The position numbers and the translations under genes were made by a program. The notes below the pieces were generated by a model. The model made no database searches and had not been told where the DNA came from. It saw nothing but the letters and a program-made list of their open reading frames with translations. From positions 19,714,005 through 19,778,004 of the forward strand of contig JAGTTD010000010.1 in assembly GCA_018398585.1 (NCBI GenBank): a stretch of DNA of 64,000 nt, written 5' to 3'. Numbering within the stretch: position 1 is the stretch's first letter; the number at the start of each line of letters is the position of its first letter. Below, in pieces: positions 22,021-33,239 of this stretch. This DNA is from Simmondsia chinensis. Taxonomy: Eukaryota; Streptophyta; Magnoliopsida; Caryophyllales; Simmondsiaceae.

Positions 22021-24019
22021 CAAATGCAAATGAACGAGATACGATAAGCAATTACTCAATTGTGGAACGATTATACCAATCGGTAGAGTAAAAGTTATAA
22101 TGTTGTAAGTTTATACTATATTTGTAATTTATTTCGACAATTTCAAATATCTGGTAGGATGGGAGTTGACGAGGATGTCAACAACCGGATTAAAGTAGGA
22201 TTAGAAGCCAAACTAAAGGACCTTCGCAAAACCATCATATATCTCAACACACACCAATCCAACTTGAGGAAGGATCATAGGATAATGAGGGAAAGGGCTC
22301 AGGAAATGGATGAGAAGGTAAAACCTTTATATATGGTAGGACTTGACATATTTCTCAGACATGTGTAGTAAAGGTGCGGCTAATATTACGCCTTTGTTTT
22401 GTCCGATTATTTATGTTTTTATGTGTTTTGAAATGATATTGTAGTGATGCAATGTAGGAAAAATCCAGCTACAAACAAAAATGATGAACAAATAATTACT
22501 CGTAAATGAACTACTTAAAAAGGAGAGGTGAACCCAAATTTGTAGTATAATGAATCCTGATATAATTGAAGTAGCGACTTAAATTTGAAATTAAGAAACT
22601 GAGATACATTGGTAAAAAATTTCTATCTAATTTTTGCAAACTAAACCTTTAAGAATATAGCCTAATTCTAACAAAATATATCTTAGGCTTTGTTACACTT
22701 GAAATTGGAATTGGACTATAAAATGGCAATTCCAATTCAAATTTTAATGGAATTTGAATTTTATTTTTTAAATATTCAAGGAATCAAAGGTTAGAAATAT
22801 TATCATGACTCAACACCAAACGAACATAGGAGTTTACGATTAGTAAATTTATCCATAAATTTTACAAATACCGTAAATAAAATAAAGTGTTCTTACATAA
22901 ATAAGCCTTATAATCCCAGGGAAGAAAATAGAAAAATATAGTCTAGAGAATGGAAGCTAGATAGACATCTAAAACATTTAATGCCAAAAATTTGGAAGCT
23001 TAACAACTATAATTTTGAAATAACGGACTTATTCAAGCCGCGAAGCATAGAGAGTCTCCTAGGACTTTTGAAACTTCCACTGGCACGGTGGCTAAGATCC
23101 TTGATCTATAAATAAGACACACCCCGCCTCATCTGAGATTGATAAACAATAGGGTAAGTGTCACGCCCCCCACACTAAGCAAATAATGGGGTAGTTACTT
23201 ATAAATTAAACAAGAGAACAACTAGGTACCATAGTCCAGAAAGAATAAGTACTTTCCTTAGCTATGCTTCGTAATTTGTAGAAGAGTAGATAATACAATC
23301 TTTAATAGGAAAATATAGGTAGAAGTCTAAAAACGATCACTTAAAATCCCAAAATTTCCGTCAACTGAAATAGAGCCCAACATAAAGGATTTATGAAGTA
23401 GTAGACTACAGGGAAAGTCTCTAAGCTTGTTTCAAACTTCAATAATGTAGTAGCTAGGTTTCTCGAGCTTCTCCAAGATGCCCCGCTTATTCCTCATCTG
23501 AAAATGGTAAAGAAAGGAGTGAGCTTAAAGCCCAACAAGTAACAAATCCGCCAATAAAAAAAACAAAGATCAGGCATTCTTAGTGAGAGATGTCTCATTT
23601 CAAAAAGCATAATTGAAGTAGCTTACTCAAATTTATTCGGAAAACATAAGAACACATCAATTAAACTCTTAGGCATTAAGCTCTTGGGTTGTGACTGCAT
23701 AAAACCCCTGCATCTGGGCTCAAAATTGGCTATCATAATGGGTCCCGACCAATTATGGGTTCAGAGGAGCGTTCTGAACAGTGCACTTCTAACAAAGATG
23801 GTATAATCCCCCCTTGAGGGCTCAAAGATGTCTTTCATCATCATAGGGCGCAACCCACAGAACAAGTATAGAAAACACATTGCATGTTTGCAATTCATAA
23901 AACATAAATCAAATCATATTTCCGAAGCATCATAAATCAAAGCTACATAAAATAACCAATGTTAAATTCCATGTTTCCACATACTTAGACAAACATACTT
24001 GATCCTTTAATTTTGTACA
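22021..24019. other. No intact gene; RTE scrap, MITE end and LTR-like text
   Basis: At 22155-22203 about 50 bp match the RTE segment encoding GVDEDVNNRIKVG, fused to unrelated coding-like text. At 22690-22795 lies a truncated GGAATTGG-type end. From 23160 (TGTCACGCCCCCCAC) to about 23900 is noncoding repetitive text resembling the TGTAACGCCCCC block at 47341. No reading frame is convincing. Confidence 0.4.
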
Positions 24020-25153
24020 CATGGAGGGGTAAAGTGTGCCTTGGTTCATGCTTTTTGCGGATGACATAGTCTTGTTGGGCGAGTCAAGGGAAGAGGCAAA
24101 TGAGAAGCTGGAATTATGGAGAAAGGCATTTGAATCGAAAGGCTTACGGCTCAGTAAATCCAATACCGAGTACATGGAATTTATGTTTTGCACCTCCACT
24201 AGAACAAGCATAGAAGACGTGTAGATCGGGTTGGAATGCATACTGAAGAAAGAATGCTTCAAATATTTGGGATCCATGGCACAGCAGGATGGTGGGGTTG
24301 ACGAGGATGTTTACAACTGGATTAAGGTAGGATGGCATAAGTGGAGGATGGCTTCTGCGGTATTATGCAATAAAAAATTCTTGCTAAAGTTGAAGGGAAA
24401 ATATTATAAGACGGTAGTGAGACTGGCCATGTCATATGGTGTGGAATGCTAGGTAGTTAAACGACAACATATGTAGAAGCTGAAAGTGGTGGAGATGAGG
24501 ATGTTGCTGTAGATATGTGGGCACAAGGAAGGATAGGGTCAGAAATGACGCTATAAGAAGCAAATCGAGCTTGGCCCCAATAGAGGATAAGTTGAGGGAG
24601 CAATGCTTGCGTTGGTTTGGGCATGTTTGTAGGAGACCGATCATTGTCCTTGTCAAGAGATGCGAACAATTCCATATCCCGCACGGGAGGAGAGGTAGAG
24701 GCAGGCCAAAGAAGAGTTGGATGGAAACAATTGGACACGATCTCACCCCCCCCCCCCCCCCCCCCCCCCCCAAAAAAAAACCTAAATGAGGAGATGGCAT
24801 TAAGTAGAACGGAGTGGCGAGATGGAATAAGTGTAGCTAACATAGCGGTTTAGGATAGAGGAGCATAATGAAGCTAGACCATAATGTCCCTAGGTCTACA
24901 TGGTTGCTTGTTTGTTTGTTGCCTGCGTGACCTATTGTTGCTCTATTGCTGCTTTCTGCTGCACTATGCTCTGATGCTTGATGCTTTATTGTTGCAGTCT
25001 CCTTTTCTTTTCTTTTTTTTCTTTTTTTTTTCTTTGGTTTCACAGTTAGGGCCCTTTAGGGTTACACCCTAAAGGGCTAAGGGTGCGTACATCCCCCCTC
25101 CTGACCCAGCTTCCGCGGGAGACCTTGTGGCACTGGGAATGTTGTTGTTGTTG
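24020..25153 (+). pseudogene. RTE-clade LINE remnant, copy 2, with tail
   Basis: Starts within the reverse transcriptase at VPWFMLFADDIVLLGESREE, keeping the FADD motif. It continues [55 protein letters not shown] and GRRGRGRPKKSWMETIGHD. A run of about 25 C followed by 9 A (24747-24780) breaks the frame near the end. The 3' tail (from 25046) has TTACACCCTAAAGGGCTAAG, GCACTGGGAATG and (TTG)n. It is 5'-truncated. Copy 3 starts immediately after the tail. Confidence 0.8.
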
Positions 25154-25997
25154 TCGGCATAAGTGGAGGATGGCTTCTGCGATACTCTGTTACAGGAAGT
25201 TTCCGTTGAATTTGAAGGGAAAATATTATAAGACAGTAGTGAGACTAGCTATATCATACGGTGTAGAATGTTGGCTAGTTCAACGGGAACGTATGCAGAA
25301 GTTAAAGGTAGCAGAGATGAGAATGCTGCGGTGGATGTGTGGACACACGAGGAAGGATAGGATCAAAAATAATTTTATAAGAAGTAAGTTAGACGTGACC
25401 CCAATTGAGGATAAGTTGAGGGAGCAATGTCTATGATGGTTTGGATATGTTAGAAGGAGACTAAACACTACCCCTATTATGAGATGTGAACAACTTCACA
25501 TTACGCATGGGAGGAGAGGTAGAGACAGGCCAAAGAAAAGCTAGATGGAGACAATTAAACACGACTTCACCCAACTGAACTTAAATAAGGAGGTGGCCTT
25601 AGATAGAGCAGAGTGGCGGGTTAGAATAGGTGTAGCTGGCAAAGTGGTTTAAAATGGAGGGGACCAACGAAACTGGTGCATAGTGCTGTAGGCTTTCACG
25701 TTAAATATTGCTTGATTGCATGTGGTATTGTTGCTCTTTTGTTGCCGGTTTCTTGCTGCTTGTTGCCTTGTTGCGTTTTTGTTGTTCTATCTTCCTGCAT
25801 TTACTTACTTTTTTACGTTTACGTTTTACTTTTACTTTTACTTTGTTTTTCCCTTTTTGTTTTTAGGGTTGGGGGCTGCGGATACAACTTTTCTTTAGAG
25901 TAACATCCAGAAGGGCTAACGTTGCATATACCCCCTCCGCCCTCCTCTTTCCCGGGACCCTGCTTAGGCAGGAGCCCTTAGGGCACTGGGTTTGTTA
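25154..25997 (+). pseudogene. RTE-clade LINE remnant, copy 3, with tail
   Basis: Begins at the segment encoding HKWRMASAILCYRKFPLNLK, well downstream of the catalytic motif, and reads on through VRLAISYGVECWLVQRERMQ, MLRWMCGHTRKDRI and EDKLREQCL. Stops occur near 25435 and 25543. The tail, from about 25900, has GTAACATCCAGAAGGGCTAA, GGACCCTGCTTAGG and CACTGGGTTTGTTACT; the (TTG)n end is eroded. It lies head to tail with copy 2. Confidence 0.75.
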
Positions 25998-26587
25998 CTT
26001 AGGTATATCATTTTCAACTTTCAAATCAGTGACATTATTGTTCGGACAGGGTATGAGTCGTGTCATCCGGTTTTTGGATTTATGGGTATTACTTATGTAT
26101 CTTTCTTAATTTTTAGAAAATTGGAACACAAATCACTTGAATGCATTTTCCAGTTTTTTATATTGCAAAACTGGAGATGGAAAGGAGAACTGGAAATGGA
26201 ATAGAAAAACTATTTTTTACTATCAAACAGGCCCTTAGCTTCCACTTGGAAAAAAGGTTTAGAATTATTGAAAAAAGGAAGAATATGAAAAAAAAAGAGA
26301 GGCTTGTGATTGAAGAACTTGATAAAAGGCTTGAGAAAGATCTTTAGGTAGCTTGAAATTAGTTCCTTATTAAACCACCATATTCAATCAATGAACTTCT
26401 CTCGTTGCTTGATTGAGTCTTGGTGCACTTGGCTAAGGTGGAACAATCACCATCAAATTCCACAACTATTGCACTTTCTACTTGATGAACTATTGAGACA
26501 TTGGGACTTTGATGTAAAGTCTAAGTTTTTGAATGTTTAAGTGAGGTTATAAGGATCACTAACCTAGGTTATGGGGGTCCTCGGAAA
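25998..26587. other. No gene seen
   Basis: AT-rich. At 26095-26240 a segment rich in GGAAAATGG/AACTGGAAATGG phrases ends CAAACAGGCCCTTAGC, which looks like a MITE end. Otherwise nothing was recognised. Confidence 0.3.
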
Positions 26588-26696
26588 TAGCCCTTCGGCA
26601 GGGTTACATCTGATGGGGTAAGGCTGCGTACATCCACCCCTCCCAGACCTCACTTATGTGGGAGCCCTTGAGGCACTGGGTCTGTTGTTGTTGTAT
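26588..26696 (+). mobile_element. RTE LINE / Au-SINE type 3' tail
   Basis: Reads AGCCCTTCGGCAGGGTTACA, GGGGTAAGGCTGCGTACATC, GGGAGCCCTTGAGGCACTGG and GTCTGTTGTTGTTG. This is the best-preserved isolated tail in the window. No head precedes it. Confidence 0.7.
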
Positions 26697-27400
26697 TCTA
26701 GGTGCACCTTATGGAGATGATCAAATTAAGGAGGTATTTTAATTGATTGTGTTGTCATTTCATAACTTGCATGAGAAATCTAGTTGATTGCACAATAAGA
26801 TGTGTTTAGTTCTTGAAATTATGACCATGACTAGATGTTTTGTTCTTTTTTTTCCAATGGAAATGACTAGATCTTTTGTTTGATTCTAGACCTTAATTGT
26901 GACTCACTAATTCTTGATATTTCCACCATTTCATCAAAACGGTAAGGGATGGTCATTTCGATATTGTGCTATTTGTCATGGAGATGATTCTGGATGAAAG
27001 TGACGACATGTTAATGAAGCTATTAGGTTTTAACAAAAGACAATAAAGAAGTTTTGTCAATTGTTCGGAGACTTGAAAAGAGGGTTACCGAATGGGCTAC
27101 AGAAAGGCTCAAACCAATTAAAGAAATTTCAATTTATGAGGAACTAGCTAAGGTAGATGATGGGTCCATATGCATTGAAGAACCTCAAATTCTTTAAAAG
27201 GGAAATGACAAAATATCCCTTTAAGATCTAATATTTATTTTGACAAGCCTTACAAAGTTCACATAGTATTATTTTTCGATTATGACATGTGATTTTATTT
27301 TTCATCCTTTCCTTCTGCGAAACTCGAGGACGAGTTTTTTGTAACTTGGGGAGAATGATGTAGTATGAGGAAGAGCTGAAGTATGAGATTTGTGGATGTA
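26697..27400 (+). pseudogene. Gypsy-like 3' remnant and LTR start
   Basis: At 27318-27356 the text CTCGAGGACGAGTTTTTTGT then CTTGGGGAGAATGATGTAG matches the end of plant Ty3/Gypsy interiors, where a GAGGACGAG leader and polypurine tract precede an LTR starting TGATG. A short open piece upstream (around 27060-27195) could be the end of pol but shows no motif. The LTR start (27357-27400) is cut by the element inserted at 27401 and seems to resume at 30986. Confidence 0.4.
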
Positions 27401-27942
27401 TGTTACAAACAAAAATCCAAGGCTAGAATTTAAATTGATGAACTAAGGCGGGCAATTAGTTTTGGCGGCAAAATCAGTTGAAAGTTGTTGCTAGTGTGCT
27501 GAATCTGCATATCTGCTGCTGCTGCTGCGTTGCTGTCCTACTGCTGGCTGTTGCTGCGTTGCTACATTGCTGTTGTTTTTCACTCTTTTGGCGCCAATAA
27601 CAAGTTTAATTGTTAGTTAGCATTAGTTCTAGATACTTATAGATTGTTCCTAAGTTGGTTGCTTAAATGTCTAGGTTCAAAGTCTTGCATTGTGTATAAA
27701 TAAGAGGATTAAAGTGTAAATCTAATCAATGAATGAAAATACAAAACAACAATCTCATTTTGAGATAAATCCTCTCTCTCTCATCTAATTCTCTCTATTG
27801 CTCATCTCCTTTCCCTTCTTTCTCTCATCTAACTCTAAAACTCTTCTTTCTCATCTAAATTCTATATTCTTTCTCATCCCTAACTCTCAATTCTATCCAA
27901 ATTATATTAGTTTACGTTCGAGGTTCAATCCCAAGCGTCACA
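27401..27942 (+). repeat. 5' LTR of gag-only element
   Basis: 542 bp. A TATA box TATAAATA lies at 27695-27702, followed by a pyrimidine-rich CTCTCATCTAATTC leader. A GCTGCT-rich stretch and TTTTGGCGCCAAT precede the TATA box. Confidence 0.85.
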
Positions 27943-27944
27943 AT

Positions 27945-27956
27945 TGGTATCAGAGC
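27945..27956 (+). promoter_or_regulatory. Primer binding site, tRNA-Met
   Basis: TGGTATCAGAGC two bases after the 5' LTR, complementary to the 3' end of initiator tRNA-Met, the common primer of plant LTR elements. Confidence 0.85.
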
Positions 27957-28498
27957 CTCGATCCGATCGAGTGCATAATCAAAAATTAAAAAAAAAAAAA
28001 AATTTCAAAAATCAAATTAGTGTTGCTCAGATTGTGCTGATCAAAGTACAAATTTCGAGTTCAATTCAGATTTTGTCAGCGAGGCGATTTCTGACATTTG
28101 ACACGGAGGCGATATCTGACAAGAGGCGATTTCTGACAAGCGAACTCAGGTGATTGAAATCCGATATTGTTCTTGAAGATTATTGTGTTTCGTGTGTATA
28201 AATCATCACTATAGATAGAAATCGAACCTATTTCGGATTCTCAGTCCGAATTAATCAAGAAAACATCACTGTCGGTGTTCGATCGAAATTAGGGTTTGTC
28301 GAATTCGTTGTGCGCGAAATTCTGCAAGCTAGGGTTTGGAAACAGTGACGTTTGTCGAACCAATAGAAAATGGTCGTTCGTGCATTCGAAGGAGTAAACT
28401 TCATTAAGCAATTGATCGTTGAAGATTTGCGATTCTGCGAACTGGTACTCTGCGAGTCAAGGCGATCAGCCAGCTTTTGCAACCGAAAAGAGCAAGGT

Positions 28499-30384
28499 AT
28501 GGCTGGTGGAATAAAAACACGATCAGGTGCTGGTGCTAGTAATCAGGCTACACATGTTGATCCTAATGTCTCCTATGCGGTGGTAGTTGGCTCGAATGTT
28601 GAAGCAGGACAAGGTGAGGTTACAATCAGTCAGTTAAGCTCGCAAATGAGCGATATGATCAAGAAAATGCAGCAGACTGAGGCTACAAACAGTCATTTAA
28701 GCTTGAAAATGAGTGATATGTTCATGAAGATGCAACAATCGTAAAGAGAATTGCTACAAGAAGTGGATCAAAAGTATGATGCAAGAATTGCTCAACATTC
28801 TCAACAGATGGAGGAAAGAATTGAAGATCGGATCAACCAACAAGCACAAGAGTTGGATGACCATTTGAAGCATCAATGGCAAAGGTTGGAAGTGCAACAA
28901 CAGACGACGGAAGCTAGACTTACAAACCAATTGCATCAACAATTAACGAATTTTGAAGAGAAGCTTAAAGAGTTGCACAACCAGGCTGAAAATCAGAATG
29001 TGGCGTCACGTTCTGCACCACTAATGCCATTAAGCCGATTAAATAGGATGTATGTAGAGTTGGAACCTCAAAAGGGGAACGCTGCAGCTAAAGTGTTGGA
29101 CCAAACCGAGCAGGTCAGAGCACCAGAACAGGCTCAAACCAAGCATTTCAGGCCACGAAATCAGACCTCTGAAGTTGGTGTGGCCGCTGGGATGCACAAG
29201 CAACGATTGGATCAAGAACATATTCGATCTTTAGGCACAAATTCAGATCCGAAGGAGCATCCTCCAGACATTTCAGATCTGCATCCAGGACCGCAGTACC
29301 GAACAGAATAGAATGCAGGACACTTTGATCCGTTTTATGAGCCAACACGCGCGAGAACTGTTTTTTGGAATTCCGGACACCTTGTTCAACCATCCACATC
29401 TGTTCTGCAGCAACAATTTGGAAAAAATGCCTCTGAAATGGTTCATGACCGAAGCAATGAAGGTACCTATGGAAATAGACACAATAGCTTCCGACAACCT
29501 CGAGTTCAACTTGAAAATTTTGATGGGAAGCAACCTCACTCATGGATACGAAGATGCGAGCGATATTTCCATTTCTATTCCGTTCCCGATGATCAAAAGG
29601 TGGAATTGGATGCGGTTTATCTCCAAGGGGATCACGAAGTGTGGTTCTGCAGTTTGCTAAACAGCAATCCCGTTCTTACTTGGGACAAGTTCGTGTCTGA
29701 GATATGCGAGCGCTATGATGATGAAGAAGTGGGTGATGTCGTGGAAAGCTTTAACAAATTAACGCAAGTCACTACCTGAAGGCCTATATGACGAAATTTG
29801 AAAATCTCTGAGCCAGTATGATTACAATTGCACCTCGAGCCCCCGAGTCCTTCTATGTCTCGAGCTTCATCAGTGGGTTAAAGCCGAAAATCAAGAACTT
29901 GGTGAAGGCTCTTGAACCTACTTCCTTGTCACAAGCCTTTGCAAAGGCAAAATTGATTGAGGCCTCCGACTTAACGATTCTCGATCGGCCCAAGCATCGG
30001 GAGACATTTCTTGATCGGCCCAAGCATTGAGAAGAGAACTTCCAACACCCTCACAAGGGGTTAGAACACAAGAAATGGGATGAGCATAAAGACCCCCAAA
30101 ACTTTGAGAAGGTGTCCCGAAACCGCTGTTTTAAATGCCATCAACCTTATGTACCCGGTCATAGGTGCGATCCTAAACTTCTCATGATGGCAAGAGGAGT
30201 TGATGTTGAAGGGCAATTCGAAAGTGATGAAGATGCCGTTGAAAACGAAGGGTCCGATTAGGACCATGGCAGTGAGGATGAAGTGGATCCAATAGCTCGG
30301 AGGAAGAAATTGCACGACCTCACTATGAAGTTGTACAAGTCCAAAAAACTTCAGTTTCGGAAGGGTAATGCATCCAATGAGTGA
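28499..30384 (+). pseudogene. Ty3/Gypsy-type Gag remnant
   Basis: Gag forms the particle that packages element RNA. From ATG 28499 the frame reads MAGGIKTRSGAG, then a long glutamine-rich coiled-coil-like part (28600-28980). The capsid-type motif follows, FDGKQPHSWIRRCERYF (29518-29568), with VYLQGDHEVWF in the following stretch. A later piece contains FISGLKPKIKNLVKAL. The nucleocapsid knuckle CFKCHQPYVPGHRC is at about 30130-30171, and an acidic tail ends at 30384. TAA at 28742 and TAG at 29309 are in frame, with a frameshift near 29775 and further stops at 29802, 30027 and 30258. An upstream in-frame ATG at 28370 also exists. It is non-functional as read; no pol follows. Confidence 0.8.
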
Positions 30385-30429
30385 TTTTCGAGTATCGTTC
30401 TCTTTCATTCTTGAGGACAAGAATGTTTT

Positions 30430-30443
30430 CAAGGGGAAGGGAA
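30430..30443 (+). promoter_or_regulatory. Polypurine tract
   Basis: CAAGGGGAAGGGAA directly before the 3' LTR, preceded by TTCTTGAGGACAAGAATG. Nearly the same leader and tract occur in the element at 39640, linking the two. Confidence 0.8.
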
Positions 30444-30980
30444 TGTTACAAACCGAAATCCGAGGCTAGAATTTAAATTGACGAAATAAGGCGGGCAATT
30501 AGTTTTGGCGGCAAAATCAGTTGAAAGCTGTTGCTAGTGTGCTGAATCTGCATATCTGCTGCTGCTGCGTTGCTGTCCTGCTGCTGGCTGCTGCTGTGTT
30601 GCAACATTACTGCTGTTTTTCACTCTTTTGGCGCCAATAACAAGTTTAATTGTTAGTTAGCATTAGTTTTATATACTTCTAGATTGTTCCTAAGTTGGTT
30701 GCTTAAATGTCTAGGTTCAAAGTCTTGCATTGTGTATAAATAAGAGGATTAAAATGTAAATCTACTCAATGAATGAAATACAAACAACAATCTCATTTTG
30801 AGATAAATCCTCTCACTCTCATCTAATTCTCTCTATTTCTCATCTCCTTTCCCTTCTTTCTCTCATCTAACTATAAAACTCTTCTTTCTCATCTAAATTC
30901 TATATTCTTTCTCATCCCTAACTCTCAATTCTATCCAAATTATATTAGTTTACGTTCGAGGTTCAAGCCCGAGCGTAACA
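30444..30980 (+). repeat. 3' LTR of gag-only element
   Basis: 537 bp, about 23 substitutions and three or four small indels against the 5' LTR by manual comparison (about 4%). TATAAATA is at 30735-30742. Followed by target duplication ATGTA. Confidence 0.85.
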
Positions 30981-31072
30981 ATGTATTGGACTATGAAGGA
31001 GGAATTCATTTGATCATTGCTAATGTACTTGAGAAATATTTGCAAACAAAATCGTTTGAACTGCAAAGGAAT

Positions 31073-31440
31073 GATGTAGTATGACGTAAGTGTTACGGGG
31101 GGTACTACATAAGAAGGGTATATGATTAGTTTGGAGTTCTTTTTCTGTTTAATTTTTATTCTCTTTCCATTTGAGTCAAATTCAGAATTTTTTAAGTTAC
31201 TTTATTAGTTAATTAGATCAAAATTATAGTTCTTTTCAAATTAAAGGTAAGTACACTATAAATAGGGTCCTTATTTAACTTATGGGGGGACCTTTTGAAT
31301 GTCCCAAGTCCAAGAGTTGACTGTTAATTTAGAAATTAGTTAATTTCTTCTTTGTGCTACATCTATCCCTTGATTTGTGTTGTATATATTTTGTACTTTG
31401 ATGAGTGAAATGCACTCACAGTAACTGTTTTTCTTTGGAT
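31073..31440 (+). repeat. LTR-like repeat, copy 2
   Basis: Starts TGATGTAGTATGACGTAAG and aligns with 19585-19900. TATAAATA at 31257-31264 is followed by GGGTCCTTATTTAAC. Upstream GAACTGCAAAGGAA may be an eroded polypurine tract. It could be the 3' LTR of an element whose 5' part was destroyed by nested insertions. Confidence 0.45.
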
Positions 31441-31939
31441 TCTATAGAACAAGGTTTATGACGTTTGGAGTTGTGAGGGCTGGGATGGCGGCTGGGAAAG
31501 GAGGAGCCTTTGGAAGAGTGCTACCAACTGTGTGATACCCTAGGTTGTTTAATTGTGGTGTACTAGTAGGATTGCCTTTGCTGGATGTATATATAATGAG
31601 AGAATACGAATATGGTTACATTTTTCACGCTACTATTAAGCAAACATAAGGTTGACACGGTAGTAGAGTGAGGTTGATCACAAGCCCTTGACAAATCGAG
31701 GGCTTTAGAGGAAGTCTTGCTCGAGGCAAGGGGTGTAGTTTAGTTGCATGTACTGAGGGCCTTTCCAAATAACTGATGAATCCAATTGTGAATGAACAAA
31801 ACACCTAGTTGGATTGGAGAAGGCAAGAGGTGTAGTTGAAGAGAACTCACATCCGAGGGAGAATATCAAGGTTTCAATATGTGATTCTAGTAAGAAATCT
31901 CATATCAAAGCTCAGAGGAAAAAAGTGATGACATATTGG
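31441..31939. other. No gene seen
   Basis: Mixed composition with a GAGG/AAGGGG-type stretch around 31690-31740. No element end or reading frame was recognised. Confidence 0.3.
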
Positions 31940-32839
31940 GCGCATGAATCGGAGCTTTGAATTGGGGTTGAGATTGGAATTGGGCACCATAGTTCGAATT
32001 CTTTTTGTTTAGTTGACCTGTTGCAAGTAGATTTGCAATTCCATTGCCCAATTCCACTGAACTACAAAAAAAGTGACAATTACCAACAGTAGTATTTCAG
32101 GTTCTATTGGTAATGGTTGTACATTACCAAAAGCAAAATGTTACTATTGGTAATGACTCGGAAGAAGTAGGAAGTGAAAATAATAAAGATCTAGTCCCAA
32201 CAAAAGTAGATTTCTGTTGGTATTGATGCAGTCAATCCCAACAGAATAGATTTCTGTTGGATTTGACTAGCTCAATACCAACAGAAACAAATTCTGTTGC
32301 TATTTACCAGCTCAATGCCAACAGAAATAAGTGCTGTTGGTATTGACTAGCTTAATGCCAGCAGAAATAAGTATTGTTGGTATTGACTAGCTCAATATCT
32401 GCAAAAATAAATTTTATTGGTATTAACTAGATCATTACCAAATAAAATAAATTTTGTTGTTATTGACTAAATTAGTACCAATAGATGTATTTATCAATAA
32501 ACAAAATTTTGGAAAAATTAGTAATTATAAAAAATTTTATTAGAGCAATTTGGATATTAATGCCGTAAAGTTTGATATATCAATTTTATAGTGCCTTTTG
32601 TGAAATAATTTTTAAGTTAAAAACATAATTAAAAAATAGTTTAAAAGACGATCTGTATTGGTGTAAGTAGGTCCCTTTTTTATTCTTTCTTACCGTCATT
32701 TAGATGATTTTATAAAATATACATAACTTGCTGTATTAAAATATTATTTCACAAAATTTATGAATTAAAAACTTAGTACACTAAACCTCATACTAGTAAT
32801 AAGTTATAATTGAACATGTATTTTAAATAATTTATCTTT

Positions 32840-32840
32840 A

Positions 32841-32891
<51 letters not shown>
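32840..32891 (+). repeat. (AAT)n microsatellite
   Basis: About 17 AAT units inside the CACTA-like element. The homologous place in the copy at the window start (about 78-100, reverse orientation) has only six or so units, so the tract has changed length between copies. Confidence 0.9.
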
Positions 32892-32892
<1 letters not shown>

Positions 32893-33239
32893 TTTTCAAA
32901 TATTTTTTATTTTCCCTCTTCACTTTCATTGTCCCTCCATTCTTTAATTTTATTTACTTATTTTATTTTTATATTTATGCTTGACTTAATACCAAATTCT
33001 AACATTTACTTACGTATCCCTACTTTACCCAACCTCTTCCCCAACCACTGGTTACCCTAAACCGTCGATCCTACCAGCTTGCACTGATAACCACCATCCA
33101 CGAGCTCCCAGATGCTCCACCACAACCACAAACACCACCCATTGACATCCCTAATATCCCCAATTTTTTTTTGAACAACCTAATATCCCCAATTTGTTTT
33201 CAAAAATTCAAGGACTTTGATAATAAAAAAAAAAAAAAA

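Larger units (their letters stand above)
27401..30980 (+). mobile_element. Non-autonomous LTR retrotransposon with gag only
   Basis: LTRs at 27401-27942 and 30444-30980 start TGTTACAAAC and end CA, flanked by the perfect target duplication ATGTA (27396-27400 and 30981-30985). The primer site TGGTATCAGAGC is at 27945-27956 and the polypurine tract at 30430-30443. The interior (2.5 kb) holds a broken gag frame running straight to the polypurine tract, with no protease, reverse transcriptase, RNase H or integrase. This is the layout called TR-GAG. By eye the LTRs differ at about 23 sites plus small indels. It lies inside an older Gypsy LTR. Confidence 0.85.

Noticed and set aside
25676..25903. 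Hydrophobic frame resembling a membrane protein
   Set aside because: It is the T-rich 3' region of RTE copy 3 (TTGCTG and TTTACTTTTAC repeats).
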